Below are positions 25,504-33,261 of a stretch of 56,325 nt of DNA, one piece after another. This DNA is from an uncultured Parolsenella sp. Its GTDB lineage: Bacteria > Actinomycetota > Coriobacteriia > Coriobacteriales > Atopobiaceae. Where the stretch lies: NCBI GenBank assembly GCA_934668375.1, contig CAKUNF010000011.1:1-56325 (forward strand), in the 5' to 3' direction. The translations under genes were made by a program, and so were the position numbers. The notes beneath the pieces were generated by a model. The model saw nothing but the letters and a program-made list of their open reading frames with translations. It had not been told where the DNA came from and searched no databases. Positions within the stretch are counted from its first letter, which is position 1, and each line of letters starts with the position of its first letter.

Positions 25504-26447
25504 GCGGGGTCGCCTCCCTTCGGGGCCTGGGTGGGTGCGGGGTCGTGCGCGGCGGGCGCGGATGCGGCGACGCGGGGCGAGACGGGCGCAGGGGCGGCAT
25601 CGCCGTGGTGGCCGGCGCAGACGGTGCGCGGCGCTGGTGCCACGGGGTCTGCCGCGGGCGCCTCGAGGCCGGCCGCACGCCGGATGGCGCGGCGCCCCAG
25701 CTCGCGGGCGAGGTGGCGGCGATAACGCTCGCTTCCTCGCATGTTGGAGCCCATGGGCAGCTCGGAGAGGCGCTCGCACGCGGCGTCGAGCTGCTCGGGC
25801 GTGAAGTCGTCGGGAAGCGCGAGGCGCTCGCCCTCGAGCAGGCGGGCGCGCGTGGGACGGGCGCCCACGGCCACGTGCCAGCCGTCCCAGCGAGCGGCGC
25901 AGACGTTGAGCACGGGGAAGTCGGTGGCGGAGCGGCGAACGGCCACGAAGCTCGCGGCGTAGTCGTGCTTATGCACGATGACGTGGGCCAGGACGTCTCG
26001 CTCGTAGGACATGTTGACGAACGTGGCGAGGCTCACGATGCCAGCGCCCGCGAGCTCGACCTCGCAGTCAAGCGCGAGCAGCGCCGTGAGGACGTCCGAG
26101 AAGCCAAAGCGCCCATAGACGCTGCCGCCCACCGTGGCGCAGTTGCGCATCTGGGTGCCCACGATGTCGCGGACGGCATGCTCGAAGACGTGGCACGTGG
26201 CGTCATTGAACGCGGCGTGGCACTCGAGCTGGTGGAGTGTGACCATGGAGCCGATGACGAAGCTGTCCTCGGTCTCCTCGATCTTGTCGAGCCCGCAGGC
26301 CGACAGGTCGATGACGGTCGAAATGCGACGGTCCTGAAGGCGCAGCCAGACGCCGCCGCCCAGGACTCGGTTCATGCGCCCCTTGCGGAGGAGCTCGTAC
26401 GCCTCCTCGACCGTCTCGGGGCGGGCGTAGTTCTTGAACTGAAGCAC
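25494..26447 (-). CDS. xdhB: Xanthine dehydrogenase-family FAD-binding subunit
   Basis: 317 residues. The flavin-binding loop VLGGGVWLRLQD and the conserved CATVGGSVYGRFGFSDVLTALLALD block identify the FAD subunit of the molybdenum hydroxylase family. The GTG at 26447 (VLQFKNYARP) is chosen because AAGGAGAG precedes it at good distance. The last 60 or so residues are Pro/Ala-rich and unlike the family, perhaps a disordered linker. It is the first gene of the operon and overlaps the 2Fe-2S subunit gene. Confidence 0.9.
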   Translation of the reverse strand: MLQFKNYARPETVEEAYELLRKGRMNRVLGGGVWLRLQDRRISTVIDLSACGLDKIEETEDSFVIGSMVTLHQLECHAAFNDATCHVFEHAVRDIVGTQMRNCATVGGSVYGRFGFSDVLTALLALDCEVELAGAGIVSLATFVNMSYERDVLAHVIVHKHDYAASFVAVRRSATDFPVLNVCAARWDGWHVAVGARPTRARLLEGERLALPDDFTPEQLDAACERLSELPMGSNMRGSERYRRHLARELGRRAIRRAAGLEAPAADPVAPAPRTVCAGHHGDAAPAPVSPRVAASAPAAHDPAPTQAPKGGDPACS

Positions 26448-26756
26448 GTCTCTCCTTCGCTCGCGCGTATCCGGCAGCGCCGAACCAGCCGGCGCGGGCG
26501 GGCTGAATCCGCCGCACGCCAAGGACCCATCACTGGGGCCGCGCATCTCAAGGTTGGGATTACACATGAATCCTAAAGCAAAACGCGCAGGTACGCGATA
26601 CCTGCGCGTCTAAATTCACAGCTTCTGGGCCGTTTCTCGTTGTTCTATTTGTGCGATAACGGCAAGCGCGCCTCGCCGGCCGCGAGCGGGCCTCAACCGG
26701 CGGGACCGCAGCGCCCCGCCACCCGACGCCCGTCGCGAAGCCAGCGCGTGTCTCGG
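26448..26756. other. Intergenic region: xdh leader and bidirectional hairpin
   Basis: No gene was found here. At 26583-26609, ACGCGCAGGTA and TACCTGCGCGT form a perfect 11-bp stem with a 5-bp loop; on the minus strand it is followed by TTTTGCTTT, so it is the likely terminator of the hydratase gene. The xdh leader (26448 to about 26570) is GC-rich with several short complementary stretches, such as GGCCCCA/TGGGTCC, but no recognised riboswitch. Confidence 0.6.
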
Positions 26757-27566
26757 CTACTTCACCGTGAGCTCGACGCTGCCAAACGGGCCGTCGAACT
26801 CGACGCGCCAGGTGCCGGCCGTGAGCGTGGGCGGCACGAACACGGTGCCAACCGAGGCGTGCATGCCGCGGTCGAAGCTCTTCCCCTGGCTGGCGAGCTT
26901 GCCCACAAGCCACTGCAGCGAGTTCACGGGGTTGCCGAGGATCTCCGAGGTGGCGCCCTGCTTCACGAGCTCGCCGTCGTGGTAGCACCTGCCGGTGTAG
27001 CCACCCATGCCCTCCACCGTGAGCTCGGAGCCGTCCACCGGCGTTCCGTAGACCACGTAGCCGCCCACGGCGCAGTCGCTCATGACGAGGTACTTGGACA
27101 GCGTGGGGAACCAGTTGGCAAAGCGGGAGTCGGGCACCTCCATGTCGGCGGCGACGGTGCAGTTGGCAAGCAGCTCCTCGGCCGTCATCGAGGCATCGAG
27201 GTCGCGCTTGGCCGTGAAGCATAGCTCACACTCGAGCAGCGGCTCGTTGAGGTGCGCGAGCTCGAGCGTGGCGGGCGCGGGCACGAAGCGCTCGGCAACC
27301 TGTGCGCCATAGAGCGGGCAGTCCGAGTCGAACATGTCCTGGGTCTGCTTGCTCGTGAGCGAGACCTTGTAGCCCGCGACGGGACCGAGCTTCTTGGCCA
27401 TGACGGCGTCCTGGACGGCATAGGCGGTGTCATCGTCGGTGACGACTCCCTCCCACTCCGCCATGTTGAGCGGCTTGTTCTCCAGACCGTAGAAGTTGTT
27501 GCGATAGGCCTGGTAGAGGGCCTCGGCGAGAGCCTGCTGACGGCAGTTGAGCGTGACGTTGGACAT
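26757..27566 (-). CDS. 2-keto-4-pentenoate hydratase/fumarylacetoacetate hydrolase-fold protein (MhpD-like)
   Basis: 269 residues. The family's C-terminal core is visible: LLECELCFTAKRDL, AADMEVPDSRF, KQGATSEILGNPVNSLQWLVGKL and a closing TVFVPPTLTAGTWRVEFDGPFGSVEL, as in MhpD/TesE hydratases and 4-oxalocrotonate decarboxylases, which act on short enol/keto acids with a divalent metal. No other aromatic meta-cleavage genes are nearby, so the role in this anaerobe is unknown. The ATG at 27566 has AAGGAG upstream. Expression is probably set by the leader-peptide attenuator at 27656-27784. A terminator hairpin lies about 150 bp downstream. Confidence 0.85.
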   Translation of the reverse strand: MSNVTLNCRQQALAEALYQAYRNNFYGLENKPLNMAEWEGVVTDDDTAYAVQDAVMAKKLGPVAGYKVSLTSKQTQDMFDSDCPLYGAQVAERFVPAPATLELAHLNEPLLECELCFTAKRDLDASMTAEELLANCTVAADMEVPDSRFANWFPTLSKYLVMSDCAVGGYVVYGTPVDGSELTVEGMGGYTGRCYHDGELVKQGATSEILGNPVNSLQWLVGKLASQGKSFDRGMHASVGTVFVPPTLTAGTWRVEFDGPFGSVELTVK

Positions 27567-27655
27567 GATGGGTCTCCTTATCGAGTTCGTGTGGCGTTGC
27601 TCGCGGCGTTTGGCCGCACGCATCATTCGCTTCTCGACAGGCAGGCCCGGACAAC

Positions 27656-27686
27656 AAAAAACCGGTCGCTTCTGACAGCAACCGGT
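27656..27686 (-). terminator. Intrinsic terminator in the hydratase leader (attenuator)
   Basis: On the minus strand ACCGGTTGC and GCGACCGGT pair around an 8-base loop and are followed by TTTTTTG. It stands 90 bp upstream of the hydratase start and 54 bp after the leader-peptide stop, so it must be bypassed for hydratase expression. Confidence 0.85.
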
Positions 27687-27696
27687 ACGAACCAGC

Positions 27697-27740
27697 GCTG
27701 CCCGTCATCGGACGGGCAGCCGATATGTGGCAACCCGCCC
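27697..27740 (-). promoter_or_regulatory. Alternative RNA hairpins between leader peptide and terminator
   Basis: Segment 1, GGGCGGGTTGCC (27740-27729), begins on the last base of the leader stop. Segment 2, GGCTGCCCGTCC (27721-27710), can pair with it at 11 of 12 positions counting G-U pairs, or with segment 3, GACGGGCAGC (27706-27697), as a perfect 10-bp hairpin. Segment 3 with the following bases can also pair with the 5' arm of the terminator. This is the mutually exclusive layout of a translation-controlled attenuator. Confidence 0.65.
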
Positions 27741-27784
27741 TAGCGAATAATGCTGGTAATAATTCGATCCTGCGGGTTGAACAT
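27740..27784 (-). CDS. 14-residue leader peptide MFNPQDRIITSIIR
   Basis: A short frame with ATG at 27784 and TAG at 27742-27740, preceded by AGAGGAAA at good ribosome-site distance. Four of 14 codons are Ile (all ATT, rare in this GC-rich genome). It is directly followed by alternative hairpins and an intrinsic terminator ahead of the hydratase gene, so its translation very likely controls read-through, either by isoleucyl-tRNA supply or as a ligand-dependent arrest peptide. There is no independent evidence for its expression. Confidence 0.65.
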   Translation of the reverse strand: MFNPQDRIITSIIR

Positions 27785-27838
27785 GACGTTTCCTCTCGTT
27801 GCGCCCGCCTCGCGCGGGCTCCCCCTTTGGGTTGCACC

Positions 27839-27867
27839 CATTTTCTCGCGGCGCGAGATCATGTCAA
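27839..27867 (-). promoter_or_regulatory. Candidate promoter with embedded palindrome for the leader-hydratase unit
   Basis: On the minus strand TTGACA (27867-27862) is a perfect -35 box. A 17-bp spacer holds CTCGCGCCGCGAG (27857-27845), a perfect 6-1-6 palindrome, and the -10 position reads AAAATG, a weak match. A repressor or activator could bind between the boxes. Confidence 0.5.
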
Positions 27868-27940
27868 TCCCCTAATTTATGAACAGCTTGTTACGCGGCA
27901 CCGCACGGCCTCATGCGCCCTCCTCGGCCTTCCTCGTCCA

Positions 27941-28033
27941 TCCCTTAGTTTCAGAAACTTCGCACTTCGCGCATCCCGCGGCCAAATTCGGCAGTCAAAC
28001 GCGCGCAGTGCGAAGTTTCTGAAAATTACGGAC
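27941..28033. repeat. 93-bp interspersed palindromic repeat, copy 1
   Basis: TTTCAGAAACTTCGCACT at 27949-27966 is matched in perfect inverse by 28007-28024. The inner part includes GCCAAATTCGGCAG. Two further copies occur at 29160-29252 and 30557-30649, all between genes. It ends with TACGGAC. Confidence 0.9.
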
Positions 28034-28056
28034 AATCAGACGAGAACAGGGCTCAT

Positions 28057-29034
28057 CTACCTCCGCCACCTGCGGATGGCAAACTCCCGCAGGGCGTTCT
28101 GCCTGCGTTGGAAGTCAGCGCCCATGTCGATGTGCAGCCCGAGACGGTCGGCAAACCACGCAAGCACCCGATGCAGCTCGAGCTGACGCGAGAAATGCCG
28201 CGACGTCACGTTGCGCACCTCGATACCCATGCTCGCCAACGCGCTCGCACGGTCGACGTCATGCGTGCGCCGCGCAAGGCTCGCGTGGTCATCGCCGTCA
28301 TACTCGAGCGCCGCATCATGTCTCGGCGCATAGATGTCAAGCTCGAAATATGGCGACGAGTAGTGTTTGCGCAGCTCGTGTGGCACGTCCACGCGCTCGT
28401 TCATCACGGCCCCGCGATACCCGAGCCCGCCGTCACTGCGCGGCGACACCACCATGAGCGCAAGGGCCGTCTCCATCGGCGAGCGCGAGCCGTCCATCAC
28501 GAGGCCGAGCGCCCGCCTCGCCTTGCGGGCACCCCGAACGTCTCTCATCTCCTCGACACGCGCCAGAAGCCCCGCCGCCGTATGCCTGCGCGGCGCCTCA
28601 ACGTAACTCCAACCGTCCTCGCAATAGACCTGGTCATAGTCGCCGCACAGCTCAAAGGCATACTCGAGAATCCCCGCGGGACTCATCCACTCGGCGGCCT
28701 GCACGAGGCAGAGCGGCTCGTCGACGACGTAGATGTCAGACGACGCACGGACGAGGAGCCCCTCCCACGTGCGTCCTCCCAGCACGTGGAAGCAGAAGTC
28801 CTCCCCGCGGCCGCGCTCGTTGGCGCGCGAGGAGAGCACGTCGATTGCGCCAAGCTCACGCGCCGGCACGCCGCAGTCGAGCAAGAAGCGCCTGATGCGC
28901 TCGGCAACGGCCTTCTCGCTCAGGCCATCCTCCCACGTTAGGTAGTCGGCAAAACGGGAGCGCACCTCTTCGCGCCGCGGCGCGTGATGGTAGAGCCACG
29001 CAGTCCTGTGGCAAAGCGCGATGGGCGTGATCAC
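28057..29034 (-). CDS. Uncharacterised protein with DUF559/Vsr-like endonuclease fold
   Basis: 325 residues. The C-terminal part resembles the PD-(D/E)XK nuclease-like DUF559 group: SPMETALALMV, then FELDIYAPRHDAALEYDGDDH and a region with ASALASMGIEVRNVTSRHF. The Glu, Asp and Glu-Tyr-Asp positions could form the active site. The N-terminal two thirds, including an RIRRFLLDCG-type segment, resemble no family I recognise; similar two-part proteins include AbiEi-like antitoxin relatives. The GTG start has GGGGAGGGGAGAG upstream. It stands alone, flanked by two copies of the 93-bp repeat. Function unknown; a defence or mobile-element role is only a guess. Confidence 0.7.
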   Translation of the reverse strand: MITPIALCHRTAWLYHHAPRREEVRSRFADYLTWEDGLSEKAVAERIRRFLLDCGVPARELGAIDVLSSRANERGRGEDFCFHVLGGRTWEGLLVRASSDIYVVDEPLCLVQAAEWMSPAGILEYAFELCGDYDQVYCEDGWSYVEAPRRHTAAGLLARVEEMRDVRGARKARRALGLVMDGSRSPMETALALMVVSPRSDGGLGYRGAVMNERVDVPHELRKHYSSPYFELDIYAPRHDAALEYDGDDHASLARRTHDVDRASALASMGIEVRNVTSRHFSRQLELHRVLAWFADRLGLHIDMGADFQRRQNALREFAIRRWRR

Positions 29035-29159
29035 GTCTCTCCCCTCCCCGGAAGCGTGGGGAGCAGTATGACATCGCGACGCGCTCGTCCCGGCACGAAA
29101 TCGGGGGACGGCACATGGCGCTGACGAGCACGACGAGGGACACCGCGTGGCCTCACGTA

Positions 29160-29252
29160 TCCCTTAGTTTCAGAAACTTCGCACTTCGCGCATCCCACAG
29201 CCAAATTCGCCAGCGAAACGCACGCAGTGCGAAAGTCCTGAAAAATACGGAC
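29160..29252. repeat. 93-bp interspersed palindromic repeat, copy 2
   Basis: Begins CCCTTAGTTTCAGAAACTTC and ends AAATACGGAC, differing from copy 1 at a limited number of positions, several in the right arm (AGTGCGAAAGTCCTGAAAAA). It lies between the nuclease-like gene and glycerate kinase. Confidence 0.9.
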
Positions 29253-29324
29253 ACCCCGGCGAGCACGGCGGGCAAGAAACGCTCGAGGCTGGCGAGCGGC
29301 ACGTGCCCATCCGGATTGCGACCC

Positions 29325-30473
29325 CTAGCGAGCACCACGGCCCAGCAGGTATGCGCGCACCGCCGACTCGGCGGCGATGGGCAGCAGCCTCTCAACGCCC
29401 GCCATGCACTCGTGCAGCGTGGCAGGGGCGATCGTGGCGGGAATCACGAGGTCAATGCCGCTGTCGTATACAGCGCCCAGGTCCTCGGCACGGCTGCCCA
29501 CGATGGCAACGGCGGGAACCCCATGGGCCTTGGCGCGGCGCGCCACGCCCACGGGCGCCTTGCCGAACGCGGACTGCGCGTCCATGCGGCCCTCGCCCGT
29601 GAGCACGAGGTCGATGCCCGCGAGCTCGTCATCGAGGCGGATGGCGTCGAGCACGAGCTCGATGCCACGCTCGAGGCGCGCCCCGCAGAAGGCGGCGAGC
29701 GCCGCGCCCAGGCCGCCGGCGGCACCGGCGCCGGGCATGGAGGCGTAGTCGCGGCCGAGGGAGTCCTCGAGGATTCGGGCGTAGCGGCCCATCCACTCGT
29801 CCATCTCGGCCTCGTCGTCCTTGGCGATGCCCTTCTGAGGGCCATAGACGCACACGGCGCCCTCGGGACCGGTGAGCGGGTTGGTGACGTCGGTGAGCGC
29901 CACGAACTCGACACCCTCGAGCGCGGGCGCAAGACCAGAGCAGTCGATGCGGGACAGGTCACCGAGGCCCACGAGCCCGCAGGGAATCGGGTTGCCGTAG
30001 ACGTCCAGGAAGCGAACGCCCAGAGCCTTGGCCATACCCACGCCGCCATCGCTCGTGGCAGACCCGCCCAGGCCGATGTAGACGTGGTGGGCGCCGGCGC
30101 CGACGGCATCGAGGATGAGCTGGCCCGCACCGAGCGTGGAGGCCTTGAGCGCGTTCTCGCGCGTCTGCTCGATGAGCGTGATGCCGCTTGCCTCCGCCAT
30201 CTCGATGACAGCACAGTCTCCGTCGAACAGGCCGTAGCGGGCGCGAACGGGGTCGCCGAGCGGACCTGCGACCTCGACCTCACGAAGCTCGCCGCCGCGG
30301 GCGGAGACGATGGCCTCGACGGTGCCCTCGCCGCCATCGGCTATGGCAAGCCGCTTGACGCGCGCGGCGGGCGCCACGCGTCGTACCCCATCCTCGAGGA
30401 GCTCGGCGACGCGAGAGCTCGAGGCCGACCCCTTGAATGAGTCGGACGCGATGAGGACGGAAAGCTCGGACAC
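29325..30473 (-). CDS. glxK: Glycerate kinase
   Basis: 382 residues, the typical length of the GarK/GlxK glycerate 2-kinase family, which phosphorylates D-glycerate toward glycolysis. N-terminal VLIASDSFKGSASSSRVAEL with the following IADGGEGTVEA is diagnostic, and the middle block GLGGSATSDGGVGMAKALG with the later VLTGEGRMDAQSAFGKAPVGVA is also family-specific. The GTG at 30473 has AAAGGAGGG upstream. It appears to be a single-gene unit between copies 2 and 3 of the 93-bp repeat. Confidence 0.95.
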   Translation of the reverse strand: MSELSVLIASDSFKGSASSSRVAELLEDGVRRVAPAARVKRLAIADGGEGTVEAIVSARGGELREVEVAGPLGDPVRARYGLFDGDCAVIEMAEASGITLIEQTRENALKASTLGAGQLILDAVGAGAHHVYIGLGGSATSDGGVGMAKALGVRFLDVYGNPIPCGLVGLGDLSRIDCSGLAPALEGVEFVALTDVTNPLTGPEGAVCVYGPQKGIAKDDEAEMDEWMGRYARILEDSLGRDYASMPGAGAAGGLGAALAAFCGARLERGIELVLDAIRLDDELAGIDLVLTGEGRMDAQSAFGKAPVGVARRAKAHGVPAVAIVGSRAEDLGAVYDSGIDLVIPATIAPATLHECMAGVERLLPIAAESAVRAYLLGRGAR

Positions 30474-30556
30474 GAGGCCCTCCTTTCATTGTTTCATCCC
30501 GACAGCCTAACCGACTTCCTCGCCCTCATCGACCAGATTTCGGGGCTACTGCCAGC

Positions 30557-30649
30557 CTCTTAGTTTCAGCAACCTTCGCACTGCGAGCACTTCACCGCCA
30601 AATTCGGCCGCGGAATGCACGTAGTGCGAAAGTTCTGAAAATAGCGGAC
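30557..30649. repeat. 93-bp interspersed palindromic repeat, copy 3
   Basis: Begins CTCTTAGTTTCAGCAACCTT and ends AAATAGCGGAC. It is the most diverged copy but keeps both arms (CTTCGCACT... AGTGCGAAAGTTCTGAAA) and the central GCCAAATTCGGC. Confidence 0.85.
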
Positions 30650-30705
30650 TCTCGAGCCCCCGCGCATCGCGCCGCGCCGCAAACGTTTCGAGTTTGTGTC
30701 GCGCT

Positions 30706-30764
30706 TTGCACGTTTCACTTTAGTTTGCTAAAGTACAAGCCATCGACTTTAGCAAACTAAAGTG
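30706..30764 (+). promoter_or_regulatory. Promoter with double 19-bp operator for the second amino-acid ABC operon
   Basis: CACTTTAGTTTGCTAAAGT (30716-30734) is repeated as its exact inverse complement at 30746-30764, 11 bp apart. Each arm is itself a dyad (CTTTAG/CTAAAG around TTTG). A promoter fits exactly: -35 TTGCAC at 30706-30711, 17 bp, -10 TAAAGT at 30729-30734, so one operator covers the spacer and -10 and the other the start region. The core TTAGCAAACTAA is one base from the SlyA (MarR-family) consensus TTAGCAAGCTAA. Confidence 0.8.
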
Positions 30765-30806
30765 CGCGAGAGGCCCCAGCGGCACCACGCACCCAAGGAG
30801 GACGCC

Positions 30807-31673
30807 ATGAACGAGAACACCCAGATCTCCCGCCGCCAGTTCCTCTCCCTCGCAGGCAGCCTCGCCGCCGTCTGCGGCCTGGGCCTCGTAGGCTGCGGCG
30901 GCTCCGGAACCAGCGCCGCCACCGCCGCCGCGAGCACGGACGCCGCCGCGGACGACTCCGCCAGCATCTCCACGCTCACCGTGGGCTTCGACCAGGCCTA
31001 CCCGCCCTACGGCTTCGTGGGCGATGACGGCCAGTTCACCGGCTTCGACCTGGACCTCGCCGCCGAGGTCTGCAAGCGCTCCTCCTGGGACATCCAGCTC
31101 GAGCCCATCGACTGGGACGCCAAGGACACGCTGCTGAGCTCGGGCGCCATCACCTGCATCTGGAACGGCTTCACCATGGAGGGCCGCGAGGACAGCTACA
31201 CCTTCTCCGAGCCCTACATGCTCAACGGCCAGGTCGTCGTCGTGAAGAAGGACTCCGGCATCTCGAGCCTCGCCGACCTCGCCGGCAAGGCCGTCATCAC
31301 CCAGACGGACTCCGCGGCCCTCGACGTGCTGCAGGGCGACAAGGCAGACGTGGCCGCCACGTTTGCCTCGCTCGAGACGATCGGAGACTACAACACCGCG
31401 TTCATGCAGCTCGAGAGCGGCGCCGTTGATGCCGTGGCCTGCGACCTGTCCATCTCGCAGTACCAGCTCGCCGCAAAGCCCGACGCCTACACCCAGCTCG
31501 ACGAGGACCTCTCCAGCGAGCACTACGCCGTGGGCTTCAAGAAGGGCTCCCAGCAGCTCGCCGACAAGGTGACCGAGACCCTCAAGGCCATGGACGCGGA
31601 CGGCTTCGTCAAGGACCTGTGCGACAAGTACGCCAGCTACGGCATCTCCTACGACAACTGGCTGCTCAAGTAG
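30807..31673 (+). CDS. Amino-acid ABC transporter substrate-binding lipoprotein
   Basis: 288 residues. Tat-like signal SRRQFLSLAGSLAAVCGLGL with lipobox LVGC, an Ala/Ser/Asp-rich linker, then a family 3 solute-binding core starting TLTVGFDQAYPPYGFVGDDGQ and including FDLDLAAEVCKR and GRAEDS-like GREDSYTFSEPYM. The ATG at 30807 has AAGGAGG six bases upstream. It is the first gene of a three-gene import operon under the double operator at 30716-30764. Ligand unknown; the pocket sequence resembles polar amino-acid binders. Confidence 0.93.
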   Translation: MNENTQISRRQFLSLAGSLAAVCGLGLVGCGGSGTSAATAAASTDAAADDSASISTLTVGFDQAYPPYGFVGDDGQFTGFDLDLAAEVCKRSSWDIQLEPIDWDAKDTLLSSGAITCIWNGFTMEGREDSYTFSEPYMLNGQVVVVKKDSGISSLADLAGKAVITQTDSAALDVLQGDKADVAATFASLETIGDYNTAFMQLESGAVDAVACDLSISQYQLAAKPDAYTQLDEDLSSEHYAVGFKKGSQQLADKVTETLKAMDADGFVKDLCDKYASYGISYDNWLLK

Positions 31674-31684
31674 CACCCTCCCCC

Positions 31685-31721
31685 GGCCGGCGCAGGTGGC
31701 CCCTTCCCGCCTGCGCCGGCC
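31685..31721 (+). terminator. Intercistronic hairpin after the binding-protein gene
   Basis: GGCCGGCGCAGG and CCTGCGCCGGCC form a perfect 12-bp stem with a 13-bp loop, followed by TCTTGT. Such hairpins commonly protect binding-protein mRNA or partly stop transcription so that the binding protein exceeds the permease. Confidence 0.65.
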
Positions 31722-31781
31722 TCTTGTAACTCGCGACGCTCGCGGCGGTCCGCGGCGTCGCACCCAACGCAAGGAGAAGAC

Positions 31782-32435
31782 GTGGACCTCACCACGATGA
31801 CCGGCATGCTCATCCAGGGCTTCGGCACGACGCTCGCCCTGTTCGCCCTCACGCTCGTGGGGTCGATTCCCCTCGGCGTGCCCATCGCCCTGGCGCGCAT
31901 GAGCCGCTTCCGCCCGCTCGCGCTTCTCGCGCGCGCGTTCATCTCGGTGCTGCGCGGCACCCCGCTCATGCTGCAGATGTTCGCCATCTACTTCGCGCCG
32001 TTCTACGTGTTTGGCATCGAGCTCACGCCGTCGTCCAAGTGGACCGCATGCGTCGTGGCGTTCATCGTCAACTACGCCGCCTACTTCGCAGAGATCTACC
32101 GCTCGGGCATCCAGTCCGTGCCGCGCGGCCAGTACGAGGCGGCCGAGGTGCTGGGCTACTCCAGCTCGCAGACGTTCTTCCGCATCGTGCTTCCCCAGGT
32201 GGTCAAGAAGGTCCTGCCGTCCATGGGCAACGAGATCATCACGCTCGTGAAGGACACGTCGCTGGCCTTCTCCATCGGCGTGGCCGAGATGTTCTCCACG
32301 GCCAAGGCCCTCGTGGCCTCGCAGGTGAGCATGGCGCCGTTCGCCATCGCGGCCGTGCTGTACTGGGTGTTCAACTTCATCGTCGAGCTGGCGCTGGGCG
32401 CCGTCGAGAAGAAGCTCGACTACTACCACGACTAG
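31782..32435 (+). CDS. Amino-acid ABC transporter permease
   Basis: 217-residue membrane permease with the EAA loop PRGQYEAAEVLGYSSSQTFFRIVLPQVV. The GTG at 31782 follows AAGGAGAAG. Only one permease gene is present, so the channel is likely a homodimer, unlike the two-permease system at 19892-21328. It ends 9 bp before the ATPase gene. Confidence 0.95.
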   Translation: MDLTTMTGMLIQGFGTTLALFALTLVGSIPLGVPIALARMSRFRPLALLARAFISVLRGTPLMLQMFAIYFAPFYVFGIELTPSSKWTACVVAFIVNYAAYFAEIYRSGIQSVPRGQYEAAEVLGYSSSQTFFRIVLPQVVKKVLPSMGNEIITLVKDTSLAFSIGVAEMFSTAKALVASQVSMAPFAIAAVLYWVFNFIVELALGAVEKKLDYYHD

Positions 32436-32444
32436 GAGCGCGCG

Positions 32445-33236
32445 ATGACCACACAGAACCAGGCGGGCGGCCAAACCCCCGTCTTCTCCATGCGAGACGT
32501 GAGCAAGTCGTTCGGAGACACGCAGGTGCTGCGCTCCATCTCGCTCGACGTCATGCCCGGCGAGGTCGTTGCCGTCATCGGTCCCTCGGGCGGCGGCAAG
32601 TCCACGCTGCTGAGGTGCGCCACCACGCTCGAGCGCATCGACGCCGGCAGCGTTGCCTTCGGAGACCTCACCGTGGCAGATACGAGCGCGGACGGCACCG
32701 TGACCTACGCGGGCAAGGACGAGCTGCGGGCCGCCAAGAGCCGCTTTGGCCTCGTGTTCCAGAGCTACAACCTGTTCCCGCACATGACGGTGATGAGAAA
32801 CGTGTGCGACGCCCCCATCGCCGTGCAGCGCCGGCCGCGCGCCGAGGTCGAGGCCCAGGCAAGGGGCCTGCTCGCCAAGATGGGGCTCGCAGGCTGCGAG
32901 GACAAGGTGCCCTGCCAGCTCTCCGGCGGCCAGCAGCAGCGCGCGAGCATCGCCCGAGCGCTGTGCCTCAACCCCGACATTCTCTTCTTCGACGAGCCCA
33001 CGAGCGCGCTTGACCCCGAGCTCACCGGCGAGGTCCTCAAGGTCATGCGCCAGCTGGCCGAGGAGGGCATGACGATGATCGTCGTGACCCACGAGATGCA
33101 GTTTGCCCGCGAGGTGGCAACACGCGTCGTCTTCATGGACGGCGGCACCATCGTCGAGCAGGGCTCACCGCAGCAGGTGTTCGGCTCGCCCACGCAGACC
33201 CGCACGCGCGAGTTCCTCGCCCGATACAACGGGTAG
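32445..33236 (+). CDS. Amino-acid ABC transporter ATP-binding protein
   Basis: 263 residues of GlnQ type with Walker [15 protein letters not shown]-loop [13 protein letters not shown], signature [15 protein letters not shown], Walker [20 protein letters not shown] and H-loop [17 protein letters not shown]. It is the last gene of the operon; no obvious terminator follows, but a cluster of short direct repeats does. Confidence 0.96.
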   Translation: MTTQNQAGGQTPVFSMRDVSKSFGDTQVLRSISLDVMPGEVVAVIGPSGGGKSTLLRCATTLERIDAGSVAFGDLTVADTSADGTVTYAGKDELRAAKSRFGLVFQSYNLFPHMTVMRNVCDAPIAVQRRPRAEVEAQARGLLAKMGLAGCEDKVPCQLSGGQQQRASIARALCLNPDILFFDEPTSALDPELTGEVLKVMRQLAEEGMTMIVVTHEMQFAREVATRVVFMDGGTIVEQGSPQQVFGSPTQTRTREFLARYNG

Positions 33237-33261
33237 GGCGGCTGCGACGCCGCGGGCGCCG

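Noticed and set aside
26448..26570. Molybdenum-cofactor or purine riboswitch in the xdh leader
   Set aside because: Short complementary stretches exist, but none of the conserved sequence blocks of these riboswitches could be recognised by eye.
27656..27784. T-box riboswitch upstream of the hydratase
   Set aside because: No T-box antiterminator consensus (TGGNACCGCG) or specifier loop was found; a leader peptide explains the layout better.
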